This document shows positions 1 to 9,111 of a stretch of 42,331 bases of DNA, one piece after another. Source of the stretch: Bacteroidales bacterium (lineage in GTDB: Bacteria > Bacteroidota > Bacteroidia > Bacteroidales > PUMT01); NCBI GenBank assembly GCA_007134675.1, contig SLKJ01000051.1, forward strand, positions 1 to 42,331, written 5' to 3'. A program made the translations under genes and the position numbers. Under the pieces are notes generated by a model, which worked only from the letters and a program-made list of their open reading frames with translations, searched no databases and was not told the origin of the DNA. Within the stretch, counting starts at the first letter, position 1, and the number at the start of each line of letters is the position of its first letter.

Positions 1-596
1 CAATTACACCAGTTGAAAAAAAGAATATTACTGCTGAAGTATGTATTCATCATCTATGGTTTGACCAGTCCGATTACGCAAAACTGGGGACAAAGATCAA
101 ATGGAACCCTGCCATTAAAACTCACAGGGATAAGGAAGCTCTTATCAGGGCAGTAAATGAAAATACCATAGATGTTATTGCCACCGATCATGCCCCCCAC
201 ACCCTGGAGGAAAAATCAAATTCATATTTCAATGCACCATCGGGAGGTCCTATGGTGCAGCACTCTCTTGTTGCCATGATCGAATTAGTAAAAAATGGCC
301 GGATAACCCTTGAAAAGATAGTGGAAAAAATGTGCCATTCCCCTGCAACAGTATTTGGAATAAATGACCGTGGATATATAAGGGAAGGCTATTTTGCAGA
401 TCTGGTGTTGCTGGATATGGATTCATCATGGACCGTAAGCAGGGATAATATTCTCTACAAATGCGGATGGTCGCCAATGGAGGGCCGGACCTTTACTTCC
501 AGGGTCACACACACAATCGTTAATGGGCTGATTGCATATGAGGAGGGTATTTTTAATGAACAACCCGCAGGAAACCAGTTAACCTTTAAAAGATAA
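1..596 (+). CDS. pyrC: Dihydroorotase, C-terminal part (5' end outside window)
   Basis: The reading frame is open from base 3 to the TAA at 594-596, so the start lies before the window. Dihydroorotase cyclises carbamoyl aspartate to dihydroorotate in pyrimidine synthesis. What is visible is the C-terminal half of an amidohydrolase: a KWNPAIK segment, then ATDHAPHT, the conserved Asp-His-Ala-Pro-His signature whose Asp is the catalytic base, and then SGGPMVQHSL. The tail, with the GYFADLVLLD stretch, is the usual amidohydrolase closing beta-sandwich. Allantoinase and hydantoinase belong to the same superfamily, but the DHAPHT context fits the dihydroorotase group best. The next gene starts 7 bases after the stop, so co-transcription is likely. 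Confidence 0.88.
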   Translation, partial: ITPVEKKNITAEVCIHHLWFDQSDYAKLGTKIKWNPAIKTHRDKEALIRAVNENTIDVIATDHAPHTLEEKSNSYFNAPSGGPMVQHSLVAMIELVKNGRITLEKIVEKMCHSPATVFGINDRGYIREGYFADLVLLDMDSSWTVSRDNILYKCGWSPMEGRTFTSRVTHTIVNGLIAYEEGIFNEQPAGNQLTFKR

Positions 597-603
597 GCTT
601 ATT

Positions 604-1101
604 ATGCAGCACCTTAAATTTTTTTGCATTATTTCTGCCGCTCTGCTTATAAGTTGCGGCGAGAGGATCCCTGAGCAGAAGGCACCGATTGTTCAGCGTA
701 CACCCTTGAATATTCCTGTCATAGCCGATACGGTAATATATGATGTGGTAGTAAAAAATCCTGAACCGGATGACCTGTGGATAGAGGAAAGTCTGCGAAG
801 GCTAAACAGGGAAGCTCTGATGGATATTATTTTTAATGCAATATACCGGAAGGAGCTGATACCATATGAATATTTTTCCAGGGAGGTTATGTCGATTGCA
901 GATGTAATAGAGCTTGAGAATTCTCCTGAATTCAGCAGGGAAAAAGTCGGCAGGATCCAGTTCTCTGAAGAATGGTATTTTGATGAGGATAATCTTCGAA
1001 TGGAAAAACGCGTAAATTCGCTAACCCTCGGATATGAAGTTTTTGACCCGCAGGGCAATCTGAGGGGCTATAAACCTGCATTTCTTGTAAAACTAAACTA
1101 A
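604..1101 (+). CDS. Small lipoprotein with a GldN-like C-terminal region
   Basis: 165 residues. The N-terminus is a lipoprotein signal: a hydrophobic stretch and LISC, with Cys18 as the lipidated residue. This predicts a membrane-anchored periplasmic or outer-membrane protein. The region from about residue 60 (LWIEESLRRLNREALMD) to the end resembles the GldN/PorN proteins of the type IX secretion machinery. In particular, EEWYFDEDNLRMEKRV followed by a GYKPAFLV close matches in pattern the GldN C-terminus, where a WYFD/WFFD motif precedes a final aromatic strand. GldN itself is usually about twice this length and lies in a gldKLMN operon; no gldK, gldL or gldM is seen here. The resemblance is from memory of the family, not from a search, so function is unassigned. 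It sits 7 bases after the dihydroorotase and 6 before the next gene. Confidence 0.75.
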   Translation: MQHLKFFCIISAALLISCGERIPEQKAPIVQRTPLNIPVIADTVIYDVVVKNPEPDDLWIEESLRRLNREALMDIIFNAIYRKELIPYEYFSREVMSIADVIELENSPEFSREKVGRIQFSEEWYFDEDNLRMEKRVNSLTLGYEVFDPQGNLRGYKPAFLVKLN

Positions 1102-1107
1102 AAGGCC

Positions 1108-1644
1108 ATGAGCATAATAAAAGAAAAAACTTTGACAGAAAACTCACTCAGAGAAACGGCCTCCAGAATGGCAGTTGCAGCAAGAACAGCACCCAAGGCC
1201 AGAGGTGCAGATACTTTTGAGATAAAGATTGTTGAAGGCGACTCAATAAAAACACTGGCTGATAAAATGAGCCGGATAGCAGGCGAAGAAGACATCCCCT
1301 TTTTTAAGAGAGATGCCGGTAATATTCTGGACTGTCCTGTGGTATTTCTCATAGGAACAACCATCAGGTCCATCGGACTGAAAAAATGTGGTATGTGTGG
1401 TTTTAACAGTTGTGAAGAAAAAAACAAAAATCCCTTGGTCCCATGCGTTTTTAACACCGGAGACCTTGGCATAGCTGTTGGATCGGCAGTATCTGTATGC
1501 ATGGATGACAGAACCGATAACAGGATAATGTATACTATAGGACAGGCTGCCATGGAACTTGGGTTTTTTGAAACAGATGTCTGTATTGCATATGGGATAC
1601 CTCTCTCTGCTACTTCAAAAAACCAGTTCTTTGACCGAAAATAA
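1108..1644 (+). CDS. DUF2148 ferredoxin-like domain protein
   Basis: 178 residues with no signal peptide, so cytoplasmic. A cysteine-rich motif CGMCGFNSC near residues 93-101 and further cysteines (VPCVF, SVCMDD, DVCIAYG) match the DUF2148 family, annotated as ferredoxin-domain proteins. The N-terminal half, with AARTAPKARGADTFEI, is also typical: related proteins begin with a helix containing an A-R-T-A-P-K-like stretch. The cysteines suggest an iron-sulfur cluster, but the substrate and partner of this family are not known to me. It lies between a lipoprotein gene (6-base gap) and a dehydrogenase gene (38-base gap) on the same strand. Confidence 0.85.
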   Translation: MSIIKEKTLTENSLRETASRMAVAARTAPKARGADTFEIKIVEGDSIKTLADKMSRIAGEEDIPFFKRDAGNILDCPVVFLIGTTIRSIGLKKCGMCGFNSCEEKNKNPLVPCVFNTGDLGIAVGSAVSVCMDDRTDNRIMYTIGQAAMELGFFETDVCIAYGIPLSATSKNQFFDRK

Positions 1645-1682
1645 AATGTACCAGGAACATCGGACCGACTATTCTGATTATC

Positions 1683-2651
1683 ATGGATAATAACCCTGAA
1701 AAATTAAAAGTACTCTTTATCGATTCAGTGCATCCGCTGCTGGCAGAAAAACTGACTGCAGCCGGACTGGACTGCGACTACAGACCAGAGATAACGTTAA
1801 GTCTTGTTGAAAAAACCATACACCACTATGATGGCATAATCATCAGGAGCAAGTTCCGCCTTGATCGCGAAATGCTTTCGAAAGCATCCCGTCTGAAGTT
1901 TATTGGAAGAGTAGGCTCAGGACTGGAAAATATTGATGTTGAATACGCCAGGTCCAGAAATGTTGTTTGTTATAATTCACCCGAAGGACATCGGGATGCT
2001 ACAGGAGAACATGCTGCAGGAATGCTCCTTGCCCTTATGAACAATATATGCAAGGCCAATGATGAGATCAGAAAGGGTCAATGGTTCCGGGAAGTGAACC
2101 GGGGTGTGGAAATAATGGGAAAGACAATAGGAATAATCGGATACGGAAATACCGGCAGATGCTTTGCCAGGTGCCTTTCAGGATTCAATGCCAGGATACT
2201 GGCATATGATAAATATAAATTTAATTACTCAGACCAGTACGTGACCGAATCTGTTATGGAAGATCTTTTTGAAGACTGCGACATTCTCAGCCTTAATATT
2301 CCTCTCACCGAAGAGACCCATCACCTTGTAAATAAGGAGTTTTTGGGCCGTTTCAAGAAAAGCATCTATATTGTCAATGTTTCAAGAGGAAAGATAATAC
2401 ACACATCTGATTTGGTATCTAACCTGAAAACAGGAAAAGTGAAAGGAGCAGCCCTGGATGTGCTTGAATATGAAAAATCGAGTTTTGAAGAGCTTCACCG
2501 TAACAACCTGCCCGATGATTACCTTTACCTTCTTGAACACCCAAAAGTGCTCCTGACACCCCATATAGCAGGATGGACCCATGAATCCAACAAAAGGCTT
2601 GCAGAGGTTATAGCAGAAAAAATCATACGAAGTTTCGGGAAATTTATCTGA
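1683..2651 (+). CDS. D-2-hydroxyacid dehydrogenase, 3-phosphoglycerate dehydrogenase type
   Basis: 322 residues, the usual length for a single-domain D-2-hydroxyacid dehydrogenase without a C-terminal ACT domain. The NAD-binding Rossmann motif GYGNTG is at about 153-158. The catalytic triad of the family is visible: Arg235 in VSRG, an acidic residue in the ALDVLEYE segment, and His294 in TPHIAGW. The N-terminal part (GIIIRSKFRLD, then FIGRVGSGLENID) is that of phosphoglycerate dehydrogenases, which oxidise 3-phosphoglycerate as the first step of serine synthesis. No serC is adjacent, so another 2-hydroxyacid substrate cannot be excluded. Its 3' end overlaps the convergent aspartate kinase gene by 8 bases. 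Confidence 0.88.
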   Translation: MDNNPEKLKVLFIDSVHPLLAEKLTAAGLDCDYRPEITLSLVEKTIHHYDGIIIRSKFRLDREMLSKASRLKFIGRVGSGLENIDVEYARSRNVVCYNSPEGHRDATGEHAAGMLLALMNNICKANDEIRKGQWFREVNRGVEIMGKTIGIIGYGNTGRCFARCLSGFNARILAYDKYKFNYSDQYVTESVMEDLFEDCDILSLNIPLTEETHHLVNKEFLGRFKKSIYIVNVSRGKIIHTSDLVSNLKTGKVKGAALDVLEYEKSSFEELHRNNLPDDYLYLLEHPKVLLTPHIAGWTHESNKRLAEVIAEKIIRSFGKFI

Positions 2652-3897
2652 CCACGTACATGACTGTATTTCGGCTTCGCTGTTCAACCAACACCTGCCT
2701 TCCGGCAGTGTGTTTTTCGATAACCCCTGAATTATAGTGCCTGATTGTAATAAGCTCAAGCCCTTCATTGTACAGCACCCTGAAATCAGATTTCATCTCA
2801 TCAATTATATCCTGAATAAATGGACCACGATTGTCCAGGCACAGGGTAAAGCTAATGGCGGAATGCTGTATCAGATTCACCTTCATCCTGTATTTAAAAA
2901 AAATAGCAAAAATCCTGCTCAAACACTCCTCAACAACAAAGGAAAAATCCCTTGGAATAAGCGACAACAGAACCTGATCCTTCTTAATTATCAAAATCGG
3001 CTTGAGAACACAGGGCCTGTCAATATTGCGGATAACGCTTCCGGAGCCCTGAGGGTCGATAAATGATTTGACATACAGTGGTATATTTTTATTCTGTATT
3101 GGCTTAATTGTCTTAGGATGTATAACTTTAGCACCATAAAACGACAGCTCAATTGCCTCCTGATAGGATAATTCATCCACCTTTTCAGCATCTGGAAAAT
3201 ACAGAGGATCTGCAGTTAGTATCCCGGGAACATCCTTCCATACTACGAGTAACCGCGCATTAGTTAAATTGGCAGCTATCGCAGCGGTATAGTCAGACCC
3301 TTCCCTGCCAAGGGTAGTAGTGTATCCGTCAATGGTCCCACCAATAAATCCCTGAGTAACGAGCAACCTGGCACAATCAGATGATATAAGTTCATTAAGC
3401 CTTGGCCCTGATTGATTGAAATCAACATTTGCCTCGCGAAAAGTATCGTCTGTGACCAGCCAATCTCTTGCATCTGCCCAAAGATTTGAAATATTGACAG
3501 TTTCAAGAAAAGAACTTATAATCTTTGTTGAAATCACCTCACCAAAACTCACAAGCTGATCATACTCGAAATCATAATCACCCGAAGGAGCTTTATTAAG
3601 CTTTTCTTTAATAAGGTCGGTAAGAAATTGGAAATGACCATAAACGGGATGGTTCTCCAACGGAAACAGTTCATTTAATATTCCCTGATGGTAATCCTTT
3701 ATCAATCCCAGCAATTTAAACCTGTTCGGGCTGCCTTCATACCATGCATCAAATAAGTCCTCAAAGGCATTGGTCATCTTGCCGAATGCAGAAACAACCA
3801 CAATCATTTTTTCCTGATATCCGGAAACAATCTTTGCCAGATTCTTTATGGATGAGGCAGAGCTGACTGAAGCTCCTCCAAACTTACAGACTATCAT
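2644..3897 (-). CDS. lysC: Aspartate kinase
   Basis: Phosphorylates aspartate, the first step to lysine, threonine, methionine and diaminopimelate. From the chosen ATG at 3897 the protein begins MIVCKFGGAS, the N-terminal nucleotide-binding motif that starts most aspartokinases. An in-frame ATG 30 bases upstream (3927) would add ten residues with no family support. GREGSDYTAA near residue 197 and the VWKDVPGILTADP segment complete the kinase domain. The last 120 residues look like a regulatory ACT region and close with a VLVEQRSRNTV stretch typical of Bacteroidota enzymes. There is no homoserine dehydrogenase fusion. It stands alone, divergent from mfd. The lysine/DAP branch would supply the MurE encoded later in the window. 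Confidence 0.92.
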   Translation of the reverse strand: MIVCKFGGASVSSASSIKNLAKIVSGYQEKMIVVVSAFGKMTNAFEDLFDAWYEGSPNRFKLLGLIKDYHQGILNELFPLENHPVYGHFQFLTDLIKEKLNKAPSGDYDFEYDQLVSFGEVISTKIISSFLETVNISNLWADARDWLVTDDTFREANVDFNQSGPRLNELISSDCARLLVTQGFIGGTIDGYTTTLGREGSDYTAAIAANLTNARLLVVWKDVPGILTADPLYFPDAEKVDELSYQEAIELSFYGAKVIHPKTIKPIQNKNIPLYVKSFIDPQGSGSVIRNIDRPCVLKPILIIKKDQVLLSLIPRDFSFVVEECLSRIFAIFFKYRMKVNLIQHSAISFTLCLDNRGPFIQDIIDEMKSDFRVLYNEGLELITIRHYNSGVIEKHTAGRQVLVEQRSRNTVMYVVR

Positions 3898-4014
3898 CAG
3901 TTTATTTTTGATCAACTCATTAAACATGTAAAATTAATTAACAAATTGCATATCCTGGTGGTTTTTACCGGACCTATTTTAAATATTCCTTTTTCTCATC
4001 CTATGTCAGCAAGC

Positions 4015-4041
4015 TTGTTTATTATAAAATATTTAATTTTG
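4015..4041 (+). promoter_or_regulatory. Putative promoter of mfd
   Basis: TAATTTTG at 4034-4041 matches the Bacteroidota -7 consensus TAnnTTTG exactly. TTG at 4015-4017 lies 16 bases upstream, slightly shorter than the usual spacing. A start site near 4048 would leave a leader of about 90 bases before the mfd GTG. The leader contains a tiny frame from ATG 4081 (MNSLQTKPG, then stop), of unknown relevance. Confidence 0.45.
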
Positions 4042-4138
4042 CACCTGAAATCAGCATCAGCCTTCGACAGATAAAATAACATGAACAGTTTACAAACCAA
4101 ACCCGGTTAAACGGTAACAGCTATTATCTTTTCAGTAA

Positions 4139-7100
4139 GTGACAAATCCTCTTTTAAACCGCTACAGGAAGCATCCCAATTATAATCAACTGTCTAACCT
4201 GTTGAAAAGTGACATTCCCATACAATGTCACCTGAAAGGATTATCCGGTTCGTCATCATCATTGTTGGCATCTGCTATAATCCGGGATACAGATTTAAAC
4301 CATCTGTTTGTACTTAATGAAAAGGATGAAGCAGCCTATTTTTTTAATGACCTGGAAAGTTTCTGTACTGACATTAAACTGTTTTTTTTCCCGTCCTCAT
4401 ACAGACGTTCAGTCCAGGAAGGGCATACTGACCCGGCTGGGATGATTCAACGAACAGAGGTGCTTGATCATCTGACAAAAAATCAGAAACCTCTGGTAAT
4501 TGTCTCCTACCCGGAGGCATTGTTTGAGAAAGTAATACAGTCAACAGATTTGGCACGGTTGAAACTTCAACTCAACAAAGGGGAATCCGTATCAAGGAAT
4601 TTTATTGTGGAGGTTCTTAACTCGTATGGTTTCACAGAAACTGACTTTGTTTATGAACCGGGTGAATTTGCCATACGTGGAGGTATTGTAGATCTATTCT
4701 CGTTCTCTTATGATCAGCCCTGCCGTATAGACTTTTTCGGGGATGAGGTCGAATCAATCAGGTTCTTTGACATTGATACTCAACTGTCAGATAAACGGGA
4801 GGATTCAATTTCAATTATCCCGAATATACAGGATATTGGCCTGCAAAGGGTAGAATCTGATAAAAATGAAGAAAGGTGCTCCATAGTCTCACTTTTGAGC
4901 AACAGTACCATTCTGTGGACAAAAGATTTTGGATTCGCAGTTGACAGGATCAATAAACTATATGAATCTGCTGAATTGCCCGAAAGCAAAGAGAAAAGTG
5001 GCATTAATAAAGAATTTCTGTACAGGGGGTATGAGTTCGCTGCAGAAGCGGAAAGATATCATGTTTTGGAATTTGGACAATCCTCCTTTTTTAATAAAAT
5101 TGATACAATTAAATTCAATACGTCTCCGCAGCCACTTTTTCATAAAAACTTTGAGCGTCTTACAGAAAACCTTGCCGGTAATTCAGAAAATGGATATTTG
5201 AACTACATATTATCAGAGAATGAGAGACAATTTGAAAGATTAAAGGAAATCTTTTATGAAATACCTGGTTCAGTTAATTTTACTCCTGTTAAGGCATTCA
5301 TGCATCAGGGCTTTACCGATCATGACCTGCATATCTGTTGCTTTACTGACCATCAGATATTTGACCGTTATCAAAAGTTCAGGATAAGAGAATCGTTTAA
5401 GAGAAAGGAATCTGTTACCCTTAAAACATTGAATGATCTGCAACCCGGTGACTATGTTGTACATATTGACCATGGAATCGGCAGGTTTGGCGGATTGGAG
5501 AAGATTGATGTCAGGGGTAAAACCCAGGAGGCACTTAAACTTGTATATAAAGACAATGACACACTCTTTGTCAGCATCCATTCACTTCATAGAATTTCAA
5601 AATATAAAGGGAAAGATGGACTGCCACCAAAAATATACAAGCTGGGATCCGGGACCTGGCAAAATCTTAAACAGAGAACAAAAAACAAGGTAAAAGATAT
5701 TGCAAGAGAACTGATAACACTTTATGCAAGGAGGAGGCAGGAACGCGGATTCCGGTTTTCGGCTGACTCCTACCTTCAAAAGGAACTGGAAGCCTCCTTT
5801 ATTTATGAAGATACACCTGATCAGGTAAAAGCTACAAACATGATCAAAGAGCAGATGGAGTCTCCAATGCCCATGGATATGCTTATTTGCGGAGATGTTG
5901 GTTTCGGCAAAACAGAGATTGCCATAAGGGCTGCATTTAAGGCTGTTGCAGACAACAAGCAGGTAGCCGTGATGGTTCCTACCACCATACTTGCACTACA
6001 GCACTATAATACCTTCAGTGAAAGGCTCAGGAATTTCCCATGCAATGTCGATCATATAAGCAGATTCAGGTCTCCGAAAAAACAAAAGGAGATCCTGAGG
6101 AATCTGGCAGAGGGGAAAACAGATATACTGATAGGCACCCACAGGATTATTGGAAAAGATCTTCAATTCAGAGATATAGGACTTCTTATCATTGATGAGG
6201 AACAAAAATTCGGAGTCAGCATAAAAGAAAAGCTCAAAAAGATGAAACTTAATGTTGACACCCTTACCCTTACAGCAACACCCATACCTCGTACACTGAA
6301 GTTCTCACTCATGGGAGCCAGAGACCTGGCCATAATAAATACTCCGCCACCAAACAGACATCCGATAGTGACAGAACTGCACACGTTTGACAGGGAAATA
6401 ATCCGCAACGCAGTTGATTATGAAATACAGAGGGGCGGACAGGTATTCTTTATTCATAACCGGGTTCAGAACATTGGAGAGATAGAAAGAATTATCAACA
6501 AAATATGTCCGGGAGTTAAAACCGTTGTAGCTCACGGACAAATGGAGAGCAGCAAACTGGAAAAAATAATGCTGGGATTCATCTCCGGAGACTTTGACGT
6601 ACTGGTGGCCACAACAATAATTGAATCAGGGCTTGATATTCCAAATGCCAATACCATTATAGTAAATAATGCCCATCAATTCGGTCTAAGTGATCTGCAT
6701 CAGCTAAGGGGGAGGGTTGGCCGATCCAACAAGAAAGCCTTTTGCTATCTTCTTTCACCTCCTGCCGGGTCGGTTACGAGGGAAGCCAGACAGCGCCTGA
6801 AGGCCATTGAGGATTTTTCTGATCTTGGAAGCGGGTTTAATATTGCAATGCAGGATATGGATATCAGAGGTGCAGGAAATCTTCTCGGCAGCGAACAAAG
6901 TGGTTTTATTGCAGATATAGGTTTTGAGACTTACCATAAAATTCTTGATGAGGCAGTACAGGAACTTCGCAATACTGAATTCAGTGAAGTTTTTTCCGGG
7001 CAGGATTCAGATACCCCGGCCGGTAAGTCGTTTGTTAACGATTGCCAGGTTGACACTGATCTGCAGCTTCTTTTTCCCGAGGATTACATACCGGGTAACG

Positions 7101-7507
7101 CCGAACGACTAAGGCTGTACAGAATACTTGACAATACAAGGGATAAGGGGGCAGTTAAAAAATTCGAAGCGGATCTGGCGGACAGGTTTGGGCCACCCCC
7201 GAAGGAGTCTTCAGAATTGGTTAATATTGTGAGGCTTCGAATACTTGCTGTATCACTCGGCTTTGAAAAAATTGTGCTGAAGCGAGGTAAAATGGTGATC
7301 CATTTCGTTTCAGACCAGACGTCCCCATATTACCAGTCCCCGGTCTTCTCATCAATACTTTTTTCTGTTCAGCATAAAAATAATATGAAACTCACTGAAG
7401 GCAGTAACAAGCTTACAATCAGCATTCAAAACATACATACCGTAAAACAGGCATTAAGTGTTTTGCAGATATTATCAGTTGAAGCAGGGAATATAAAAAT
7501 GGAGTAA
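4139..7507 (+). CDS. mfd: Transcription-repair coupling factor Mfd
   Basis: 1122 residues, the normal size for Mfd, the ATP-driven translocase that removes RNA polymerase stalled at DNA damage and recruits UvrA. In order: a UvrB-like N-terminal module (HLKGLSGSSSS onward), a CarD-like RNA-polymerase-interaction domain at about 427-530 with PGDYVVHIDHGIGRF, the helicase core with Walker A GDVGFGKTE near 583, DEEQ near 684, TATPIPRTL, motif VI QLRGRVGRS near 855, and a C-terminal D7 region from about 975. The start is GTG at 4139; a TAA lies directly before it, so no longer start is possible in this frame. It is divergent from lysC with a 241-base spacer. Confidence 0.97.
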   Translation: MTNPLLNRYRKHPNYNQLSNLLKSDIPIQCHLKGLSGSSSSLLASAIIRDTDLNHLFVLNEKDEAAYFFNDLESFCTDIKLFFFPSSYRRSVQEGHTDPAGMIQRTEVLDHLTKNQKPLVIVSYPEALFEKVIQSTDLARLKLQLNKGESVSRNFIVEVLNSYGFTETDFVYEPGEFAIRGGIVDLFSFSYDQPCRIDFFGDEVESIRFFDIDTQLSDKREDSISIIPNIQDIGLQRVESDKNEERCSIVSLLSNSTILWTKDFGFAVDRINKLYESAELPESKEKSGINKEFLYRGYEFAAEAERYHVLEFGQSSFFNKIDTIKFNTSPQPLFHKNFERLTENLAGNSENGYLNYILSENERQFERLKEIFYEIPGSVNFTPVKAFMHQGFTDHDLHICCFTDHQIFDRYQKFRIRESFKRKESVTLKTLNDLQPGDYVVHIDHGIGRFGGLEKIDVRGKTQEALKLVYKDNDTLFVSIHSLHRISKYKGKDGLPPKIYKLGSGTWQNLKQRTKNKVKDIARELITLYARRRQERGFRFSADSYLQKELEASFIYEDTPDQVKATNMIKEQMESPMPMDMLICGDVGFGKTEIAIRAAFKAVADNKQVAVMVPTTILALQHYNTFSERLRNFPCNVDHISRFRSPKKQKEILRNLAEGKTDILIGTHRIIGKDLQFRDIGLLIIDEEQKFGVSIKEKLKKMKLNVDTLTLTATPIPRTLKFSLMGARDLAIINTPPPNRHPIVTELHTFDREIIRNAVDYEIQRGGQVFFIHNRVQNIGEIERIINKICPGVKTVVAHGQMESSKLEKIMLGFISGDFDVLVATTIIESGLDIPNANTIIVNNAHQFGLSDLHQLRGRVGRSNKKAFCYLLSPPAGSVTREARQRLKAIEDFSDLGSGFNIAMQDMDIRGAGNLLGSEQSGFIADIGFETYHKILDEAVQELRNTEFSEVFSGQDSDTPAGKSFVNDCQVDTDLQLLFPEDYIPGNAERLRLYRILDNTRDKGAVKKFEADLADRFGPPPKESSELVNIVRLRILAVSLGFEKIVLKRGKMVIHFVSDQTSPYYQSPVFSSILFSVQHKNNMKLTEGSNKLTISIQNIHTVKQALSVLQILSVEAGNIKME

Positions 7508-7550
7508 ATTAAAAATTAGTAGATTAGCATCAGTTTAATAGTATTTATAA

Positions 7551-8516
7551 ATGAAAAAACTGCTTTTTATTTTAATTGCATTACTCATACCTGTCTGTGA
7601 AATTCTTTCACAAAGCAATATCTCCATGCTTGATGTTGAACTTATTAAAGAAAACCGGATAAATACCATAACAGAATGGAACCATACCTACGATGGAAGG
7701 GAACCGTCGGATGACGGGAGGATAAGCCTCCGTGCACAATATGATAATTATGGCTACCTGAGGGAGGAAATCACCTTCAACTCAAATGGTGAAAAATCAA
7801 GGAAGGTAACCAACCGCTTTGACAGCGCTGGTAACCGTATTGAACATATTGTTTTTGACAGCCGCAGTAACAGGATAACATTCAGCCAGATGGCTGCCTT
7901 TGATCAGAATGGAAACAAAATTTCCGAATGGGGTTTTGACGGAATGGGTGATTATCGCAACAAATATCACTTTGATACTGAAGGGAGGGTTCGGGAAATC
8001 CATTATACATCGCAGGGGAATCTGCGTGAGAAAAGGATATTTAAATACATCGGAAATGAGACAAATGTCTCAGTGATACTCCCTGACAACACCCTGTTAG
8101 AGAAAATAAATCTTAAATACAACAACATGGGATATCTTATTCAGGAAGCCTATTTTGACAATAAGGGAGCACTGGTAAGAAAGATTGAATACACTTATAA
8201 CGGGAGCGGCCAAAAGACAGGAAAAAGAAGGTATCATCGATCACAAATGCTCTACAGATACGTTTACATTTACGAAAACGGCCTGTTAAGCAAGATCATC
8301 AGAAATGACAGGCAGGGACGGGAAAACGTTAACAATAAATATTTCTACAACGAAAACGGGCAACTTGTTAAGGAATACTGGTTTAACGAAAATGCAGATG
8401 ATTATTCAACCAGGAAGTTTACATGGGACAGCCGGGGAAACATTGTAAGCGTGGAAACCTATTATGCATCATATAATTACCAGGTTCTCTACCGGTATGA
8501 TTACAGCTTTTTCTGA
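7551..8516 (+). CDS. Secreted protein built of YD-like repeats
   Basis: 321 residues. Residues 1-21 are a Sec signal peptide ending near ILSQ. Almost all the rest is about ten imperfect units of 20-25 residues of the form Y-[DN]-x-x-G-x-L-x-x-[EK], for example YDNYGYLREEITF, FDSAGNRIEHIVF, YNNMGYLIQEAYF and YNENGQLVKEYWF. This is the pattern of RHS/YD repeats and related beta-strand repeats of surface proteins. There is no RHS core box or C-terminal toxin domain, and the protein ends within a repeat (YRYDYSFF). No T9SS C-terminal domain is obvious. It lies 43 bases after mfd, without a visible terminator between them. The role is unknown; a periplasmic or surface carbohydrate or protein binding role is only a guess. 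Confidence 0.8.
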   Translation: MKKLLFILIALLIPVCEILSQSNISMLDVELIKENRINTITEWNHTYDGREPSDDGRISLRAQYDNYGYLREEITFNSNGEKSRKVTNRFDSAGNRIEHIVFDSRSNRITFSQMAAFDQNGNKISEWGFDGMGDYRNKYHFDTEGRVREIHYTSQGNLREKRIFKYIGNETNVSVILPDNTLLEKINLKYNNMGYLIQEAYFDNKGALVRKIEYTYNGSGQKTGKRRYHRSQMLYRYVYIYENGLLSKIIRNDRQGRENVNNKYFYNENGQLVKEYWFNENADDYSTRKFTWDSRGNIVSVETYYASYNYQVLYRYDYSFF

Positions 8517-8524
8517 ACAACAAC

Positions 8525-9004
8525 CTACCTTATTGTATATCTGACAGATAAAGCAATACCGTCACCCCACACTCCGGTTCTGCCAATTATATTGAATACC
8601 GGCTTCCAGTCCACGCTCGCTGAGAAAGGAAACTCATCAAAAGTGTATTCAAGCCCGATAATCAGATCCAGACCGACAACACTATGGGTCTCTCCCCAGG
8701 TACCCGGACCTCTTCTTCCATCCCAAAATCCTATGTGTGCACCTCCGCCATAGAACCACTCCAGGTTGTTAACATCAGGAAATGACCTCTGAAATTCATA
8801 GAGTCCGGTGATAAAAAACCCACCCCACCTTGTTGAAACAATCCCCTCAATGGCACGCTCATGCTGTAAATAATGCTTAACGGTAAGTCCGTTGAAAAAA
8901 CCTAATCTTGCACCAACCCCTGTTTTATATAGTTGCCCGAAGGCAGATGATCCGCCAAAAGAAAATAAAAGCAATATTGAAAAAAAAGCAAAACTTCTCT
9001 TCAT
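8525..9004 (-). CDS. Small outer-membrane beta-barrel-like protein
   Basis: 159 residues from the ATG at 9004; the frame also has a TTG two codons upstream (9010). Residues 1-24 form a signal peptide ending SSAFGQ. The mature part consists of alternating hydrophobic strands rich in Gly and aromatics, such as TGVGARLGFFNGLTVKHYL, GGAHIGFWDG, VVGLDLIIGLEYTF and GIALSVRYTIR. The last residues end in an aromatic-containing strand, as in outer membrane barrels. This resembles the short barrel proteins common in Bacteroidota. No function can be assigned. It converges on the YD-repeat gene with an 8-base gap and is divergent from coaX. Confidence 0.78.
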   Translation of the reverse strand: MKRSFAFFSILLLFSFGGSSAFGQLYKTGVGARLGFFNGLTVKHYLQHERAIEGIVSTRWGGFFITGLYEFQRSFPDVNNLEWFYGGGAHIGFWDGRRGPGTWGETHSVVGLDLIIGLEYTFDEFPFSASVDWKPVFNIIGRTGVWGDGIALSVRYTIR

Positions 9005-9057
9005 TACCAAAGTAATTTAAATGTTTAAAAAATAAGGCCGAACAGAAAACAATTATC

Positions 9058-9065
9058 CAAAGATA
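9058..9065 (-). promoter_or_regulatory. Putative -7 element for the small barrel gene
   Basis: Read on the minus strand this is TATCTTTG, an exact match to TAnnTTTG, 54 bases before the ATG at 9004. No clear TTTG is seen at the expected distance upstream, so support is limited to one element and position. Confidence 0.35.
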
Positions 9066-9111
9066 AGAAAAAATTTTCATGTATATTTATCCTGTAAAAA
9101 GCCAGCAAAAA

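Noticed and set aside
1098-1553. 151-codon open frame on the minus strand opposite the DUF2148 gene
   Set aside because: The plus-strand frame has conserved cysteine motifs; the antisense translation has none.
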